Both the position numbers and the translations under genes were made by a program. Positions 46,187 to 54,900 of a stretch of DNA of 64,000 nt are shown here, piece by piece. The notes beneath the pieces are model-generated. The model had not been told where the DNA came from. It did not search any database and was given only the letters and a program-made list of their open reading frames with translations. This DNA is from Eikenella corrodens (GTDB lineage Bacteria > Pseudomonadota > Gammaproteobacteria > Burkholderiales > Neisseriaceae), in contig NZ_LT906482.1 in assembly GCF_900187105.1 (NCBI RefSeq), forward strand, positions 372,001-436,000, given 5' to 3'. Each line of letters starts with the position of its first letter. Within the stretch, counting starts at the first letter, position 1.

Positions 46187-46609
46187 ATGCAAGCCTATCC
46201 GCCCCCCGCACACCCCGCCCGAAACCTGCTGCGCCTCGGCCTGATTACCGGCGCCGTTTTCCTGTTTGCCGGCTGCGCCTCTCTAGACGACAACATGAAA
46301 CGCCAAGTTGGCCAGCACATCAACGAAGTGTTCCGCGAACACGGGGACCAGCCTAATTCCGGTCGCAGCAGAGTAGGCAACAACCGCTATGCCTACACCT
46401 ATAAATACTACCGCACCCGCTACGCCGGCCGGGAAAACCTCGGCACCCACCAAAACCCCGGCATGGGCACCGGCCAAACCACCTACTACGCCGATGTCTG
46501 CTACGGGCGCAATCTCTATCAAACCTACTACACCGACGCCAACGACATCGTGGTGGACTACCGTTGGGAATACACCAAAGAGTGGCGGATTAGCTGCAAC
46601 GAACTCTAA
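46187..46609 (+). CDS. Predicted lipoprotein, Tyr-rich, unknown
   Basis: A 140-aa lipoprotein with a long N-region (AYPPPAHPARNLLRLGLITG) and lipobox FAGC. The mature part is Tyr-rich (YAYTYKYYRTRYAGREN, TTYYADVCYG, LYQTYYTDANDIVVDYRWEY) and has two further Cys. AGGAAACCAACC precedes the ATG. I do not recognise the family. Confidence 0.78.
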   Translation: MQAYPPPAHPARNLLRLGLITGAVFLFAGCASLDDNMKRQVGQHINEVFREHGDQPNSGRSRVGNNRYAYTYKYYRTRYAGRENLGTHQNPGMGTGQTTYYADVCYGRNLYQTYYTDANDIVVDYRWEYTKEWRISCNEL

Positions 46610-46659
46610 AACCCAACGCGCAGGTCGGGCATCCATGCCGAACCTACCTCAATACTAAA

Positions 46660-46690
46660 AGAGGCTACCTGAAACTTTCAGGTAGCCTCT
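46660..46690. terminator. DUS terminator between convergent genes
   Basis: AGAGGCTACCTGAAA-C-TTTCAGGTAGCCTCT, 15-bp perfect arms, between the lipoprotein gene and uspA. Confidence 0.8.
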
Positions 46691-46712
46691 AATCCTGCCT
46701 CAATCTTCAGCC

Positions 46713-47177
46713 TTATGCTTCGCGGCGGATAATCAACAGCGGCAGACGGGTTTCGCGCATCACGGTTTCGGCGAAGCTGCCCATCAGGAGGTGCATCAGG
46801 CCGGTGCGGCCGTGGGTGCCCAGCACCAGCAGGTCGGCTTTCTGCTCGGTGGCATAATCCACCAGGCTTTTGGCCATATCGCGTGCGTTTTTACTGATCA
46901 CGAGCAGGTGGCGGCCGAGTTTTGCATCTTCGCCCAAGGTGGTACGCGCCTGTTTGATGGCGGCATCCAAAATGGCGTTGCCTTGTTCGGTGGCAGCGGT
47001 TTCGTAGTTTTCATACTGCAAAAACTCGGGGGCAACGGTGGCCACGTATTCGGCAGGGTTGGCCACGTGCACCAATGTGAGCGCCGCGCCGGTGGCCTGA
47101 GCCAGGCCGCAGGCCTGTTTGAGCGCATGTTGGGAGGTGCGGCTGCCGTCTACTGCAATCACGATATGTTGATACAT
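46713..47177 (-). CDS. Universal stress protein (UspA family)
   Basis: A 154-aa cytoplasmic UspA-fold protein: MYQHIVIAVDGSRTSQHALKQA, then the nucleotide-binding end ADLLVLGTHGRTGLMHLLMGSFAETVMRE, matching the ATP-binding G2XG9GS/T pattern. Its role is general stress survival. AGGAGAAAG before the ATG. Divergent from tcdA. Confidence 0.93.
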   Translation of the reverse strand: MYQHIVIAVDGSRTSQHALKQACGLAQATGAALTLVHVANPAEYVATVAPEFLQYENYETAATEQGNAILDAAIKQARTTLGEDAKLGRHLLVISKNARDMAKSLVDYATEQKADLLVLGTHGRTGLMHLLMGSFAETVMRETRLPLLIIRREA

Positions 47178-47319
47178 AAGCTTTCTCCTAGTGAACGTTA
47201 TTCCGATGCTTCCGCGCAGAGGCTACAGCCGCCGGACGGGTCTCTTCCTGATACGTTTACAGTATAATACCGATGCACTGAATGTGCCATTTTTTCTACC
47301 TGTTTTTTGACTTATCCCG

Positions 47320-48096
47320 ATGATTATTTCCGCCCCAAACGAGCGCCGCTTCGGCGGCATTTCCCGACTCTACGGCCCTGCCGCCCTGCAACGCTTTTCC
47401 CAAGCCCATGTTTGCGTGGTGGGCGTGGGCGGCGTGGGCTCTTGGGCGGTGGAGGCGCTGGCGCGCAGCGGCATCGGCCGGCTCACGCTGATTGATTTGG
47501 ACAACGTGGCCGAATCCAACACCAACCGCCAGCTCCACGCGCTCACCGACAATTTCGGCCTGCCCAAAGTAACCGCACTGCACCGGCGCATCCTGCAAAT
47601 CAACCCTGCCTGCACCGTGCACGAAATCGAAGATTTTGTGGATGCGGAAAACGTGCAAACCTTATTTGCCGAGCCGTTTGATTTTGTGATCGACGCCATC
47701 GACCAAGTACGTGTGAAAGCCGCCATGGCCGCTCATTTTGTGGCGCAGAAGCAGGCTTTTGTGGTGTCCGGCGGCGCAGGCGGTCAGCGCGACCCCGCCC
47801 TCATCCGCCGCGCCGACCTCGCCCGCACCACCCACGACCCGCTGCTTTCCAACCTGCGCTACACCCTGCGCCGCCGCCACGGCTTTCCGCGCGATCCGAA
47901 AGAGCGCATGAAAGTGAGCTGCATCTATTCCGAAGAAAACGTCACCCCGCCGCAAACCGGCGCCGCCTGCGAAACCGATGCCGCACCGCAAGGATTGTCT
48001 TGCGCGGGCTACGGCGCGAGTATGCTGGTTACCGCCGCCTTCGGCCTGTTTTGTGCACAGGCAGCAATAGAGCACTTGGCCGCACAAGTTAAATAA
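47320..48096 (+). CDS. tcdA: tRNA threonylcarbamoyladenosine dehydratase
   Basis: TcdA (CsdL), 258 aa, an E1-like enzyme that cyclises t6A37 of tRNA to ct6A. ATP-binding VCVVGVGGVGSWAVEALARSGIGRLTLIDLDNV, followed by NTNRQLHALTDNFG and the VIDAIDQVRVKAAMAAHFV segment. ATG 47320 has no strong ribosome-binding site. TATAAT at 47263-47268 may be its -10 box. Confidence 0.95.
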   Translation: MIISAPNERRFGGISRLYGPAALQRFSQAHVCVVGVGGVGSWAVEALARSGIGRLTLIDLDNVAESNTNRQLHALTDNFGLPKVTALHRRILQINPACTVHEIEDFVDAENVQTLFAEPFDFVIDAIDQVRVKAAMAAHFVAQKQAFVVSGGAGGQRDPALIRRADLARTTHDPLLSNLRYTLRRRHGFPRDPKERMKVSCIYSEENVTPPQTGAACETDAAPQGLSCAGYGASMLVTAAFGLFCAQAAIEHLAAQVK

Positions 48097-48115
48097 CCAA
48101 CCTAAAAGGAAAACC

Positions 48116-48586
48116 ATGTTCCCCATCGAACTCAAAGCCCTGCGCCGCAATCTCGGCCTCACCCAAGCCGAAGCCGCCCAGGCTCTTGCCGCCAATGTCG
48201 ATTTCCCCCACGGCGCTTCTGCCGAAGAATGGGCACAATGGGAAAACGGCGCCGCCCCCATCCCCCTGCACGTGGTTCGCGCCGTGGAAACCCGCCTCAA
48301 CCAGAAATACCAAGCCATCGACCAATATGCCGAACAACTCGAAGCCCAAATGCAGGGCGGCAATGCCGTGGTGGTACTGTGGTATCCCGAACCAAACGCC
48401 TGCCCCGACCTGGCCTCTTGGCGCATCAGCCAAAGCGTGGCCGGCGAAGTAGCCGCCATGGGTGGTCGGGTGATCGCCTTCGATGCCGAAGCCTACCGCA
48501 ACTGGCGGCAAGGGCAAGCTCAAACTGCCGACACCCCCGACAACCGCCAACGCTGGGCACAAGAGCAATTTGAGCAATCCCGATAA
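48116..48586 (+). CDS. Aca2/YdiL-like (DUF1870) helix-turn-helix protein
   Basis: A 156-aa protein with an N-terminal HTH (IELKALRRNLGLTQAEAAQAL, then SAEEWAQWENGAAPIPLHV) and an about 80-residue C-terminal part resembling the YdiL/Aca2 domain (VVVLWYPEPNACPDLASWRISQSV). Aca2 proteins repress anti-CRISPR operons, but many chromosomal YdiL-like genes have no such partner. It lies 19 nt after tcdA with AAAGGAAA before the ATG, so it is likely in that operon. The role is probably transcriptional; target unknown. Confidence 0.65.
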   Translation: MFPIELKALRRNLGLTQAEAAQALAANVDFPHGASAEEWAQWENGAAPIPLHVVRAVETRLNQKYQAIDQYAEQLEAQMQGGNAVVVLWYPEPNACPDLASWRISQSVAGEVAAMGGRVIAFDAEAYRNWRQGQAQTADTPDNRQRWAQEQFEQSR

Positions 48587-48823
48587 ATATGGATGCTTAA
48601 AGAGGCTACCTGAAAACAATGTCTAGACGAAACTAAATTAGTTTCAGGTGGCCTTGTTGAGCAAAACAAGATAACTTATTGCATCTGCGACATTTTCCAA
48701 TTTTTCAGGTAGCCTTTATCCAACCCCCAAAGGCTACCTGAAACCGTAGCATGCCAAAGTTTGTGCGAAACAAAAATTCCCCGCCACTTTGCCGCCGGCA
48801 TGACCGCATCCCTGCCCTTGCTC
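48587..48823 (+). other. Spacer before trpS, DUS-rich
   Basis: Holds three host DUS (48605, 48702 reverse and 48730) and one variant TTTCAGGTGGCCT (48642). No ORF or RNA gene seen. The TATAAT box at 48824 follows. Confidence 0.4.
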
Positions 48824-48829
48824 TATAAT
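48800..48829 (+). promoter_or_regulatory. trpS promoter (candidate)
   Basis: A perfect -10 TATAAT (48824-48829) with a weak -35 (ATGACC, 48800-48805), about 65 nt before trpS. Confidence 0.5.
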
Positions 48830-48893
48830 CTGCCATTTTTCAGGTAGCCCCAGCGCCGCCTCCCTATTTCCGCCAAACCACAGAAAGCCATCC

Positions 48894-49901
48894 ATGAAAA
48901 AACGAGTCCTCACCGGCGTAACCACCACCGGCATCCCGCATTTGGGCAACTACGTCGGCGCCATCCGCCCCGCCATTGCCGCCGCAGCCGACCCCGCCGC
49001 CGAATCCTTCCTCTTTTTGGCCGACTACCACGGCATCATCAAATGCCACGACCCCGAGCTCATCCACGCCTCCACCCAGGCCGTGGCCGCCACCTGGCTC
49101 GCCTGCGGCCTCGATCCAGAGCGCACCACCTTTTACCGCCAAAGCGACATCCCCGAAGTGCCCGAGCTCAACTGGATACTCACCTGCATCACCGCCAAAG
49201 GCCTGATGAACCGCGCCCACGCCTACAAAGCCGCCGTGCAGGCCAACCTCGATGCCGGGCAAACCGACCAAGACCACGGCGTGGAAATGGGCCTCTACAG
49301 CTACCCCATCCTCATGAGCGCCGACATCCTCATGTTCAACGCCCACGAAGTGCCGGTAGGCCGCGACCAAATCCAGCACGTAGAAATGACCCGCGACATC
49401 GCCCAGCGTTTCAACCACCGCTTCAAAGAACTGTTCGTGCTGCCCGAAGCCAAAGTGGACGACAACGTGGAACTCCTCGTCGGCCTCGACGGGCGCAAAA
49501 TGAGCAAGAGCTACGGCAACACCATCCCGCTGTTTGAAAGCGAGAAAAAGCTGCAAAAAGCCGTGAACAAAATCATCACCAACCTCAAAGAGCCCGGCGA
49601 GCCGAAAACTCCCGACGAGAGCCCGCTGTTCGACATCTACAAAGCCTTCGCCACCCCCGCCGAAACTGCCGAATTCACCCAAATGCTGGCCGACGGCCTG
49701 GCCTGGGGCGAAGCCAAAAAACTGCTCGGTGCCAAGCTGAACGAAGAGCTTGCCCCCAAACGCGAACGCTTCCACGAGCTCACCGCCCAACCCGCACAAA
49801 TCGAAGACATCCTGCAGGCCGGCGCCGCCAAAGCCCGCAAACAAGCCCGCGAACTGCTCGACCAAGTGCGCGACGCCGTAGGCATCCGTCCGCTTCGTTG
49901 A
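48894..49901 (+). CDS. trpS: Tryptophanyl-tRNA synthetase
   Basis: Class I aaRS, 335 aa, which charges tRNA-Trp. HIGH-like motif [43 protein letters not shown] motif KMSKSYGN (about 200). Full length. It has no attenuator that I can see. ATG 48894 follows the DUS by about 50 nt. Confidence 0.97.
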   Translation: MKKRVLTGVTTTGIPHLGNYVGAIRPAIAAAADPAAESFLFLADYHGIIKCHDPELIHASTQAVAATWLACGLDPERTTFYRQSDIPEVPELNWILTCITAKGLMNRAHAYKAAVQANLDAGQTDQDHGVEMGLYSYPILMSADILMFNAHEVPVGRDQIQHVEMTRDIAQRFNHRFKELFVLPEAKVDDNVELLVGLDGRKMSKSYGNTIPLFESEKKLQKAVNKIITNLKEPGEPKTPDESPLFDIYKAFATPAETAEFTQMLADGLAWGEAKKLLGAKLNEELAPKRERFHELTAQPAQIEDILQAGAAKARKQARELLDQVRDAVGIRPLR

Positions 49902-49928
49902 ACAATACTGCTGTTTGGCAGACACACA

Positions 49929-49958
49929 AAAGGCTACCTGAAATTTCAGGTAGCCTTT
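49929..49958 (+). terminator. Perfect DUS palindrome after trpS
   Basis: AAAGGCTACCTGAAA followed at once by TTTCAGGTAGCCTTT: a perfect 30-bp palindrome, 27 nt after trpS. Confidence 0.75.
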
Positions 49959-50009
49959 CCATTGCAGCCATGTAGGGGGCGTGAGGAACGCACGCACGCG
50001 GCTTTGGAA

Positions 50010-50115
50010 TATAGTGAATTAAATTTAAACCAGTACAGCGTTGGCTCGCCTTACCGTACTATTTGTACTGTCTGCGGCTCGCCGCCTTGTCCTGATTTAA
50101 ATTTAATCCACTATA
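50010..50115 (-). mobile_element. Correia repeat enclosed element, 106 bp (inverted)
   Basis: Starts TATAGTGAATTAAATTTAAA and ends TTTAAATTTAATCCACTATA; opposite orientation to the copies at 10428 and 22665. It has inserted in a repeat-rich trpS-tetR spacer. Confidence 0.9.
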
Positions 50116-50165
50116 AATTGTGGAATGTTGGGTTTACCAACCCAACCTACGCCCTGCCCCATCAA

Positions 50166-50199
50166 CAGGCTACCTGAAAAATGGATTTCAAGTAGCCTG
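50166..50199. repeat. DUS inverted pair (one arm mutated)
   Basis: CAGGCTACCTGAAA and TTTCAAGTAGCCTG with a 6-nt loop; the right arm differs from the DUS by one base. Confidence 0.65.
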
Positions 50200-50291
50200 C
50201 TCATTTGCGGGGTGTAGTGTGCGGTACGCACGCACGCTGCTTTGGAATAACTGGTAACGGCGTGCGCTCCTGCGGCATACACCTCATGCTG

Positions 50292-50327
50292 AAAGGCTAC
50301 CTGAAAAATGAATTTCAGGTAGCCTTT
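50292..50327 (-). terminator. tetR DUS terminator
   Basis: AAAGGCTACCTGAAA-AATGAA-TTTCAGGTAGCCTTT, 15-bp perfect arms, 47 nt after the end of the TetR gene on the minus strand. Confidence 0.75.
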
Positions 50328-50373
50328 TGCATTATGGCGGGTTCTAGCATCCAACCCAGTATGTCGCTCTGCC

Positions 50374-50949
50374 TCACGGCAGCAGCAGCTGGCTCATTTC
50401 CGTCCAGGCTTGGCGGACTTCGGGTAGGCGCAGCGGCAGGTCGCGGCTGAAGAAGTAGTTCATGCTGCCGAGAATGAGGGTGGCGAGCATGTCGGCCTGG
50501 TAGTCCCAATCTTTGCCGGGGTCGGTGTTGGGCAGGGTGTGGGCGAAGCGGAGGAATTGCTGTTTAATCAGCTTGTGCATATCGCGGTAGAGATGGTGGC
50601 GGCGGGTGTCCACTTTCCACAGGGCGAGAATCAGGCGGCGGCGGCTGTGTATCCAGTCGGAGGCTTCTGGCATCATGTTGAGGAACACATCAAAACTACC
50701 TGCCTGGAAACGGGTAAGGATGTATCGGCTGTATTCGGCTTTGAAGTCGGCAATCATCTTGCCGGCCAGGTCGCTTTTGCCAGAGTAGTATTTGTAGAAA
50801 GTGGAACGGTTTACCGGGGCACGGTCGAGAATGTCTTGCACCGCAATTTGGGCAAAGGGTTTTTCATGCAGCAAATCCACAAAGGCTTCGCGGATAGCGC
50901 GGTGGGTTTTGATGATGCGGGGGTCGGTATAAGTTTCGTTTTCGCTCAT
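50374..50949 (-). CDS. TetR-family repressor
   Basis: A 191-aa TetR regulator. N-terminal HTH: TYTDPRIIKTHRAIREAFVDLLHEKPFAQIAVQDILDRAPVNRSTFYKYYSGKSDL. The C-terminal ligand domain has no assignable specificity. It is divergent from the HlyD-ABC-NodT set, the usual layout for a local efflux repressor; an inverted repeat in the intergenic region (51027-51044) is a candidate operator. Confidence 0.88.
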   Translation of the reverse strand: MSENETYTDPRIIKTHRAIREAFVDLLHEKPFAQIAVQDILDRAPVNRSTFYKYYSGKSDLAGKMIADFKAEYSRYILTRFQAGSFDVFLNMMPEASDWIHSRRRLILALWKVDTRRHHLYRDMHKLIKQQFLRFAHTLPNTDPGKDWDYQADMLATLILGSMNYFFSRDLPLRLPEVRQAWTEMSQLLLP

Positions 50950-51026
50950 GTTTGCTCTTTCGCTTCAGGTAGCATCTGGAGCATTTTGCGTTTATCTGTG
51001 CGCTTAAGCAACTTTTTTACTAATTT

Positions 51027-51044
51027 CGTATGCTTAATGATACG
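51027..51044. promoter_or_regulatory. Candidate TetR operator
   Basis: Inverted repeat CGTAT-GCTTAATG-ATACG in the 173-nt gap between tetR and the efflux operon. Size and position suit a TetR dimer, but no sequence consensus is known for this protein. Confidence 0.4.
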
Positions 51045-51122
51045 CGGAATTGCTTTTTAATGGTATGCAGCTCTGTATTGGAGACTTACACTCAAATCAT
51101 TCTTATTGCCGAGGTATTCTTG

Positions 51123-52106
51123 ATGAAACGCCTACCCAAATCTCTGCTTTTCCTGCTGCCGCTTGCTGCACTTGTCGGCATCGGCTTTTTTGCATTCCGC
51201 CAATATGCCGCGCCCGATCCGTTGGCGGGCATCGCGCATGCCAACGGGCGGCTGGAGTTTGCCCGCATGGATGTGGCCAGCCTGTATGCCGGGCGGGTGG
51301 AAGAAATAACGGTGAGCGAAGGACAGTTTGTGGAAGCGGGCACGGTGTTGGCGCGGATTTCTTCGCAAACCGCCGAAGCACAGCTTTCCGAAGCACAGGC
51401 GGGCAAGGCGCAGCTGGAGCAGACAGTGCGTCGCGCACAAGCGCAAATCGAGGCGCAACGCCAGCAGCTGCGAACCGCGCAGATGGAGGCAGACAACGCC
51501 CGCCAGCTGTTCCGCGATAATTTAATTTCGCAGACCGAACTCAACACCCGCTTGGCACAGCGCGATGCAGCACGGGCGGCGGTGCAGGCGGCAGAAGCAG
51601 CGCGCAATGAGGCACAGGCCGGCGTGGGGCAGGCGCGGGCTAAAATGGCGCAGGTGTCTTCCGTTATCGGCGATTTGTCGGTACGCGCGCCACAGGCCGG
51701 GCGGGTGGAATACCGGCTAGCCGAGCCGGGCAACGTGCTGCCGGCCGGCGGCAAGGTGGTAAGCCTGTTAAACCTGAACGACGCAAGCATCAGCCTGTTC
51801 CTGCCCGCGCCCACGGTAAACCAAATCCCGCTGGGCAGCGAGGCGCGGATTAAGATGGACGGCTTGGACGCGGTGTTCCCCGCCAAAGTTACCTATATTG
51901 CCTCAGAGGCGCAGTTCACGCCCAAATTTGTGGAAACCGCCGAAGAGCGCACCAAGCTGATGTTTCGGGTGAAATTGCAGATTCCTGCCGACGTGGTGGC
52001 CAAATACCAAGGCTACCTGAAAGGCGGCATGACGGCCACCGGCTTTGTGCGCACCGACTCCAAGCTCGCCTGGCCGGCCGATTTGCAAACCCGCCTGCCG
52101 CAGTAG
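51123..52106 (+). CDS. HlyD-family periplasmic adaptor (YhiI/YbhG-like)
   Basis: A 327-aa membrane fusion protein linking the ABC transporter to the outer-membrane channel. One N-terminal anchor (LLFLLPLAALVGIGFFAF), lipoyl halves (VEEITVSEGQFVEAGTVLARI and DLSVRAPQAGRVEYRLAEPGNVL) around a long coiled-coil hairpin (about 75-175). ATG 51123 with GAGG 8 nt upstream is chosen; an in-frame opening at 51030 reads through the promoter region. The next gene begins 10 nt downstream. Confidence 0.9.
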   Translation: MKRLPKSLLFLLPLAALVGIGFFAFRQYAAPDPLAGIAHANGRLEFARMDVASLYAGRVEEITVSEGQFVEAGTVLARISSQTAEAQLSEAQAGKAQLEQTVRRAQAQIEAQRQQLRTAQMEADNARQLFRDNLISQTELNTRLAQRDAARAAVQAAEAARNEAQAGVGQARAKMAQVSSVIGDLSVRAPQAGRVEYRLAEPGNVLPAGGKVVSLLNLNDASISLFLPAPTVNQIPLGSEARIKMDGLDAVFPAKVTYIASEAQFTPKFVETAEERTKLMFRVKLQIPADVVAKYQGYLKGGMTATGFVRTDSKLAWPADLQTRLPQ

Positions 52107-52115
52107 GATGCAGCT

Positions 52116-54899
52116 ATGCCGAACGCCATCGAAATCAGCCAACTCTCGCACGCCTACGGCAAAGTGCAGGCCTTGCGCGGCGTGTCGATCGCCATCGGGC
52201 GCGGCGCCACCGTCGGCTTGATCGGCCCCGACGGCGTGGGCAAATCCACCCTGCTGTCGCTGATTGCCGGCGTGCGCACGCTCCAAAGCGGTGAAGTGCG
52301 CGTGCTCGGGCACAATGTGGCGCACAAGGCCGAACGCGAAGCGCTGTTGCCACGCATCGCCTTTATGCCGCAGGGCTTGGGCAAAAACCTCTACCCCACG
52401 CTTTCCGTGTATGAAAACATCGATTTCCACGCCCGCCTGTTCGGCCTGAACAAACACCAGCGCAAACAACACATCGAGCGGTTGATGCAGTCCACCGGCC
52501 TGGCGCCTTTTGCCGACCGCGCCGCCGGCAAGCTCTCCGGCGGCATGAAGCAGAAACTCAGCCTGTGCTGCGCCCTGGTGCACAACCCCGACCTGCTGAT
52601 TCTGGACGAACCCACCACCGGCGTCGATCCGCTTTCCCGCCGCCAATTCTGGACATTGGTGCGCGAGCTGCGCGCCGAAAATCCCGGCATGACCGTGCTG
52701 GTGGCCACCGCCTACATCGACGAAGCCGAACAGTTCGACTATCTCCTAGCTATGGACGACGGCCAAATCCTCGCTCACGGCCGCACGCAGAAAATCCTCG
52801 CGCAAAGCGGCTGTGCCACGCTGGAGCAGGCCTATATCCGGATGCTACCTGAAAGCAAGCAAACCCATTGGGACGATTCCCAACTGCCACTCTTTATCCC
52901 CGACGATTCCCTACCGCCCGCGATGGAGGCGCACAACCTGAGCAAACGCTTCGGTGATTTCATCGCGGTAAACAAAGTCAGCTTCCGCATCCGCCAAGGC
53001 GAAATTTTCGGCTTCCTCGGCTCCAACGGCTGCGGCAAAAGCACCACCATGAAAATGCTCACCGGCCTCTTAGATGCCAGCGAAGGCGAGGCCACGCTCT
53101 TGGGCGAACCAATCGATGCCGGCAGCACCGCCGTGCGCCAGCGCGTGGGCTATATGTCGCAGGCATTTTCGCTGTATGAAGAATTGAGTGTGCGGCAAAA
53201 CCTGGTGCTACACGCAAGGCTGTACCGGCTGGGCGAAAAGAGCAACGCCGCCATCGAAGCCGTGTTGCAGCAATTCGAGCTAGCCGATTTGGCCGACGCC
53301 ACCCCCGCCGCCCTGCCCTTGGGCGTGCGCCAGCGCCTGCAGCTGGCCGCCGCCTGCCTGCACCGCCCGCAGGTGTTGATTTTGGACGAGCCCACCTCCG
53401 GCGTCGACCCTGCCGCGCGCGATATGTTTTGGCAATACCTGTTCCGCATGGCGCGGGAAGAGCGCGTAACCATTTTCGTCTCCACCCACTTCATGAACGA
53501 AGCCGCCCGCTGCGACCGCATCTCGCTGATGCACCGCGGCCGCGTTCTGGCCGTGGGCGAACCGGAAGAACTGCGCCGCCGCCAACACGCCGATACACTG
53601 GAAGAATCGTTTATCCGCTATTTGGAGCAAGACGAAGCCGCCGAAGCGGCAGAAAGGCTACCTGAAAGCGCCCAAAGCGAGCTTTCACAAAGCAAAAACT
53701 CTGTTACAGAATCTGCCCAAGACAGGCTACCTGAAACGCAAAGGCTACCTGAAAACCATGCCGCCCCTTCCGGCCTGCTCTATTGGATTTCCACCGTATT
53801 CACCTTCGCCCGACGCGAAGGCAAAGAGCTGCTGCGCGACCGCATCCGCCTGATGTTTGCCCTGCTGGGCCCCTTGGTGTATCTGATTTCAGGTAGCCTC
53901 GGCGTGTCGTTTGACGTAAACGAAATGGATTTCGCCGTGCTCGACCAAGACCAAAGCCACTACAGCCGCGAGCTAACGCAGGAGTTCGACGGCTCGTCCT
54001 ACTTCCGCCAACGGGCCAGCCTCGCCACCCGTAACGACATCAACGCCGTGCTCACCGACGGCAGCGCGCGTATGGTGATTGAAATCCCGCCCGGCTTCGG
54101 CAAAGACCTCACTCTCGGCCGCCGCCCGCAGCTGGCTTTCTATTTCGACGGCTCGTGGCCGTTTGTGGGCGAAAACCTCCACGGCTATGCCCAAGGCATC
54201 CTCAACCGCTATATGGCCGAGCTCTACCGCGAACGAGGCATCCGCATCAACACCGGCGGCGGCCTGCAAACCCGCTTCATCTACAACCCCACCTTTAAAA
54301 GCATCAACGCACTCACGCCGGGCTTTTTAATGCTTTCGCTGATGATGATTCCCGCCATGCTAACCGCCCTATCCGTGGTGCGCGAAAAAGAAATCGGCTC
54401 CATCATGAACCTCTACAGTTCGCCCGCTTCCTCTTTTCAATATCTTTTCGGCAAGCAGCTGCCCTATGTGCTGCTCTCGTTCTTAAGTTATCTGGTGTTG
54501 CTCGGCGTGGTGGTGTTCGGGCTGGGCGTGCCGCTGAAAGGCTCGTTTATCGCGCTCACGGCCGGCGTGCTGTGTTTCGTGTTTGCCTCCACCGGCTTCG
54601 GGCTGTTGGTGTCCACCTTCGTGCGCACGCAGGTGGCGGCCATTTTCGCGGCAGCGATTCTGGCTATGATTCCGGCGCTGGATTTCTCCGGCATGATTTA
54701 TCCGGCATCCACCTTGAGCGGCGCCGGCAAGTGGATCGGCATCTTCAGCCCCACCAGCTGGTTTCAAACCATCAGCCTGGGCGTTATCACCAAAGGCCTG
54801 GGCTGGCGCGATGTGGACACGCTGTGCGGCACGCTGTTGCTGTTTTTCGCCGCCTATTGGCTCGCTGCCGGGCTGCTTTTGAAAAAGCAGGAGAAATGA
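52116..54899 (+). CDS. RbbA/YhiH-like fused ABC transporter (two ATPases plus permease)
   Basis: A 927-aa fusion. The first ATPase domain (about 5-235) has Walker A GPDGVGKST, signature LSGGMKQKL and Walker B LLILDEPTTGVDP. The second (about 270-500) has GSNGCGKST, a degenerate signature LPLGVRQRL and LILDEPTSGVDP. A flexible linker (about 505-550), then an ABC-2 permease with six TM helices. E. coli RbbA/YhiH has this order. The linker contains three DUS in about 100 nt (53655, 53724, 53742) read as RLPE, and a fourth DUS (53888) opens the permease domain (SGSL). Probably exports hydrophobic compounds with its HlyD and NodT partners. Confidence 0.9.
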   Translation: MPNAIEISQLSHAYGKVQALRGVSIAIGRGATVGLIGPDGVGKSTLLSLIAGVRTLQSGEVRVLGHNVAHKAEREALLPRIAFMPQGLGKNLYPTLSVYENIDFHARLFGLNKHQRKQHIERLMQSTGLAPFADRAAGKLSGGMKQKLSLCCALVHNPDLLILDEPTTGVDPLSRRQFWTLVRELRAENPGMTVLVATAYIDEAEQFDYLLAMDDGQILAHGRTQKILAQSGCATLEQAYIRMLPESKQTHWDDSQLPLFIPDDSLPPAMEAHNLSKRFGDFIAVNKVSFRIRQGEIFGFLGSNGCGKSTTMKMLTGLLDASEGEATLLGEPIDAGSTAVRQRVGYMSQAFSLYEELSVRQNLVLHARLYRLGEKSNAAIEAVLQQFELADLADATPAALPLGVRQRLQLAAACLHRPQVLILDEPTSGVDPAARDMFWQYLFRMAREERVTIFVSTHFMNEAARCDRISLMHRGRVLAVGEPEELRRRQHADTLEESFIRYLEQDEAAEAAERLPESAQSELSQSKNSVTESAQDRLPETQRLPENHAAPSGLLYWISTVFTFARREGKELLRDRIRLMFALLGPLVYLISGSLGVSFDVNEMDFAVLDQDQSHYSRELTQEFDGSSYFRQRASLATRNDINAVLTDGSARMVIEIPPGFGKDLTLGRRPQLAFYFDGSWPFVGENLHGYAQGILNRYMAELYRERGIRINTGGGLQTRFIYNPTFKSINALTPGFLMLSLMMIPAMLTALSVVREKEIGSIMNLYSSPASSFQYLFGKQLPYVLLSFLSYLVLLGVVVFGLGVPLKGSFIALTAGVLCFVFASTGFGLLVSTFVRTQVAAIFAAAILAMIPALDFSGMIYPASTLSGAGKWIGIFSPTSWFQTISLGVITKGLGWRDVDTLCGTLLLFFAAYWLAAGLLLKKQEK

Positions 54900-54900
54900 T

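Noticed and set aside
48116-48586. Aca2-like gene as evidence of an anti-CRISPR locus
   Set aside because: The gene is in an operon with tcdA. No small acr-like ORF or phage gene is adjacent; YdiL-like proteins are common chromosomal genes.
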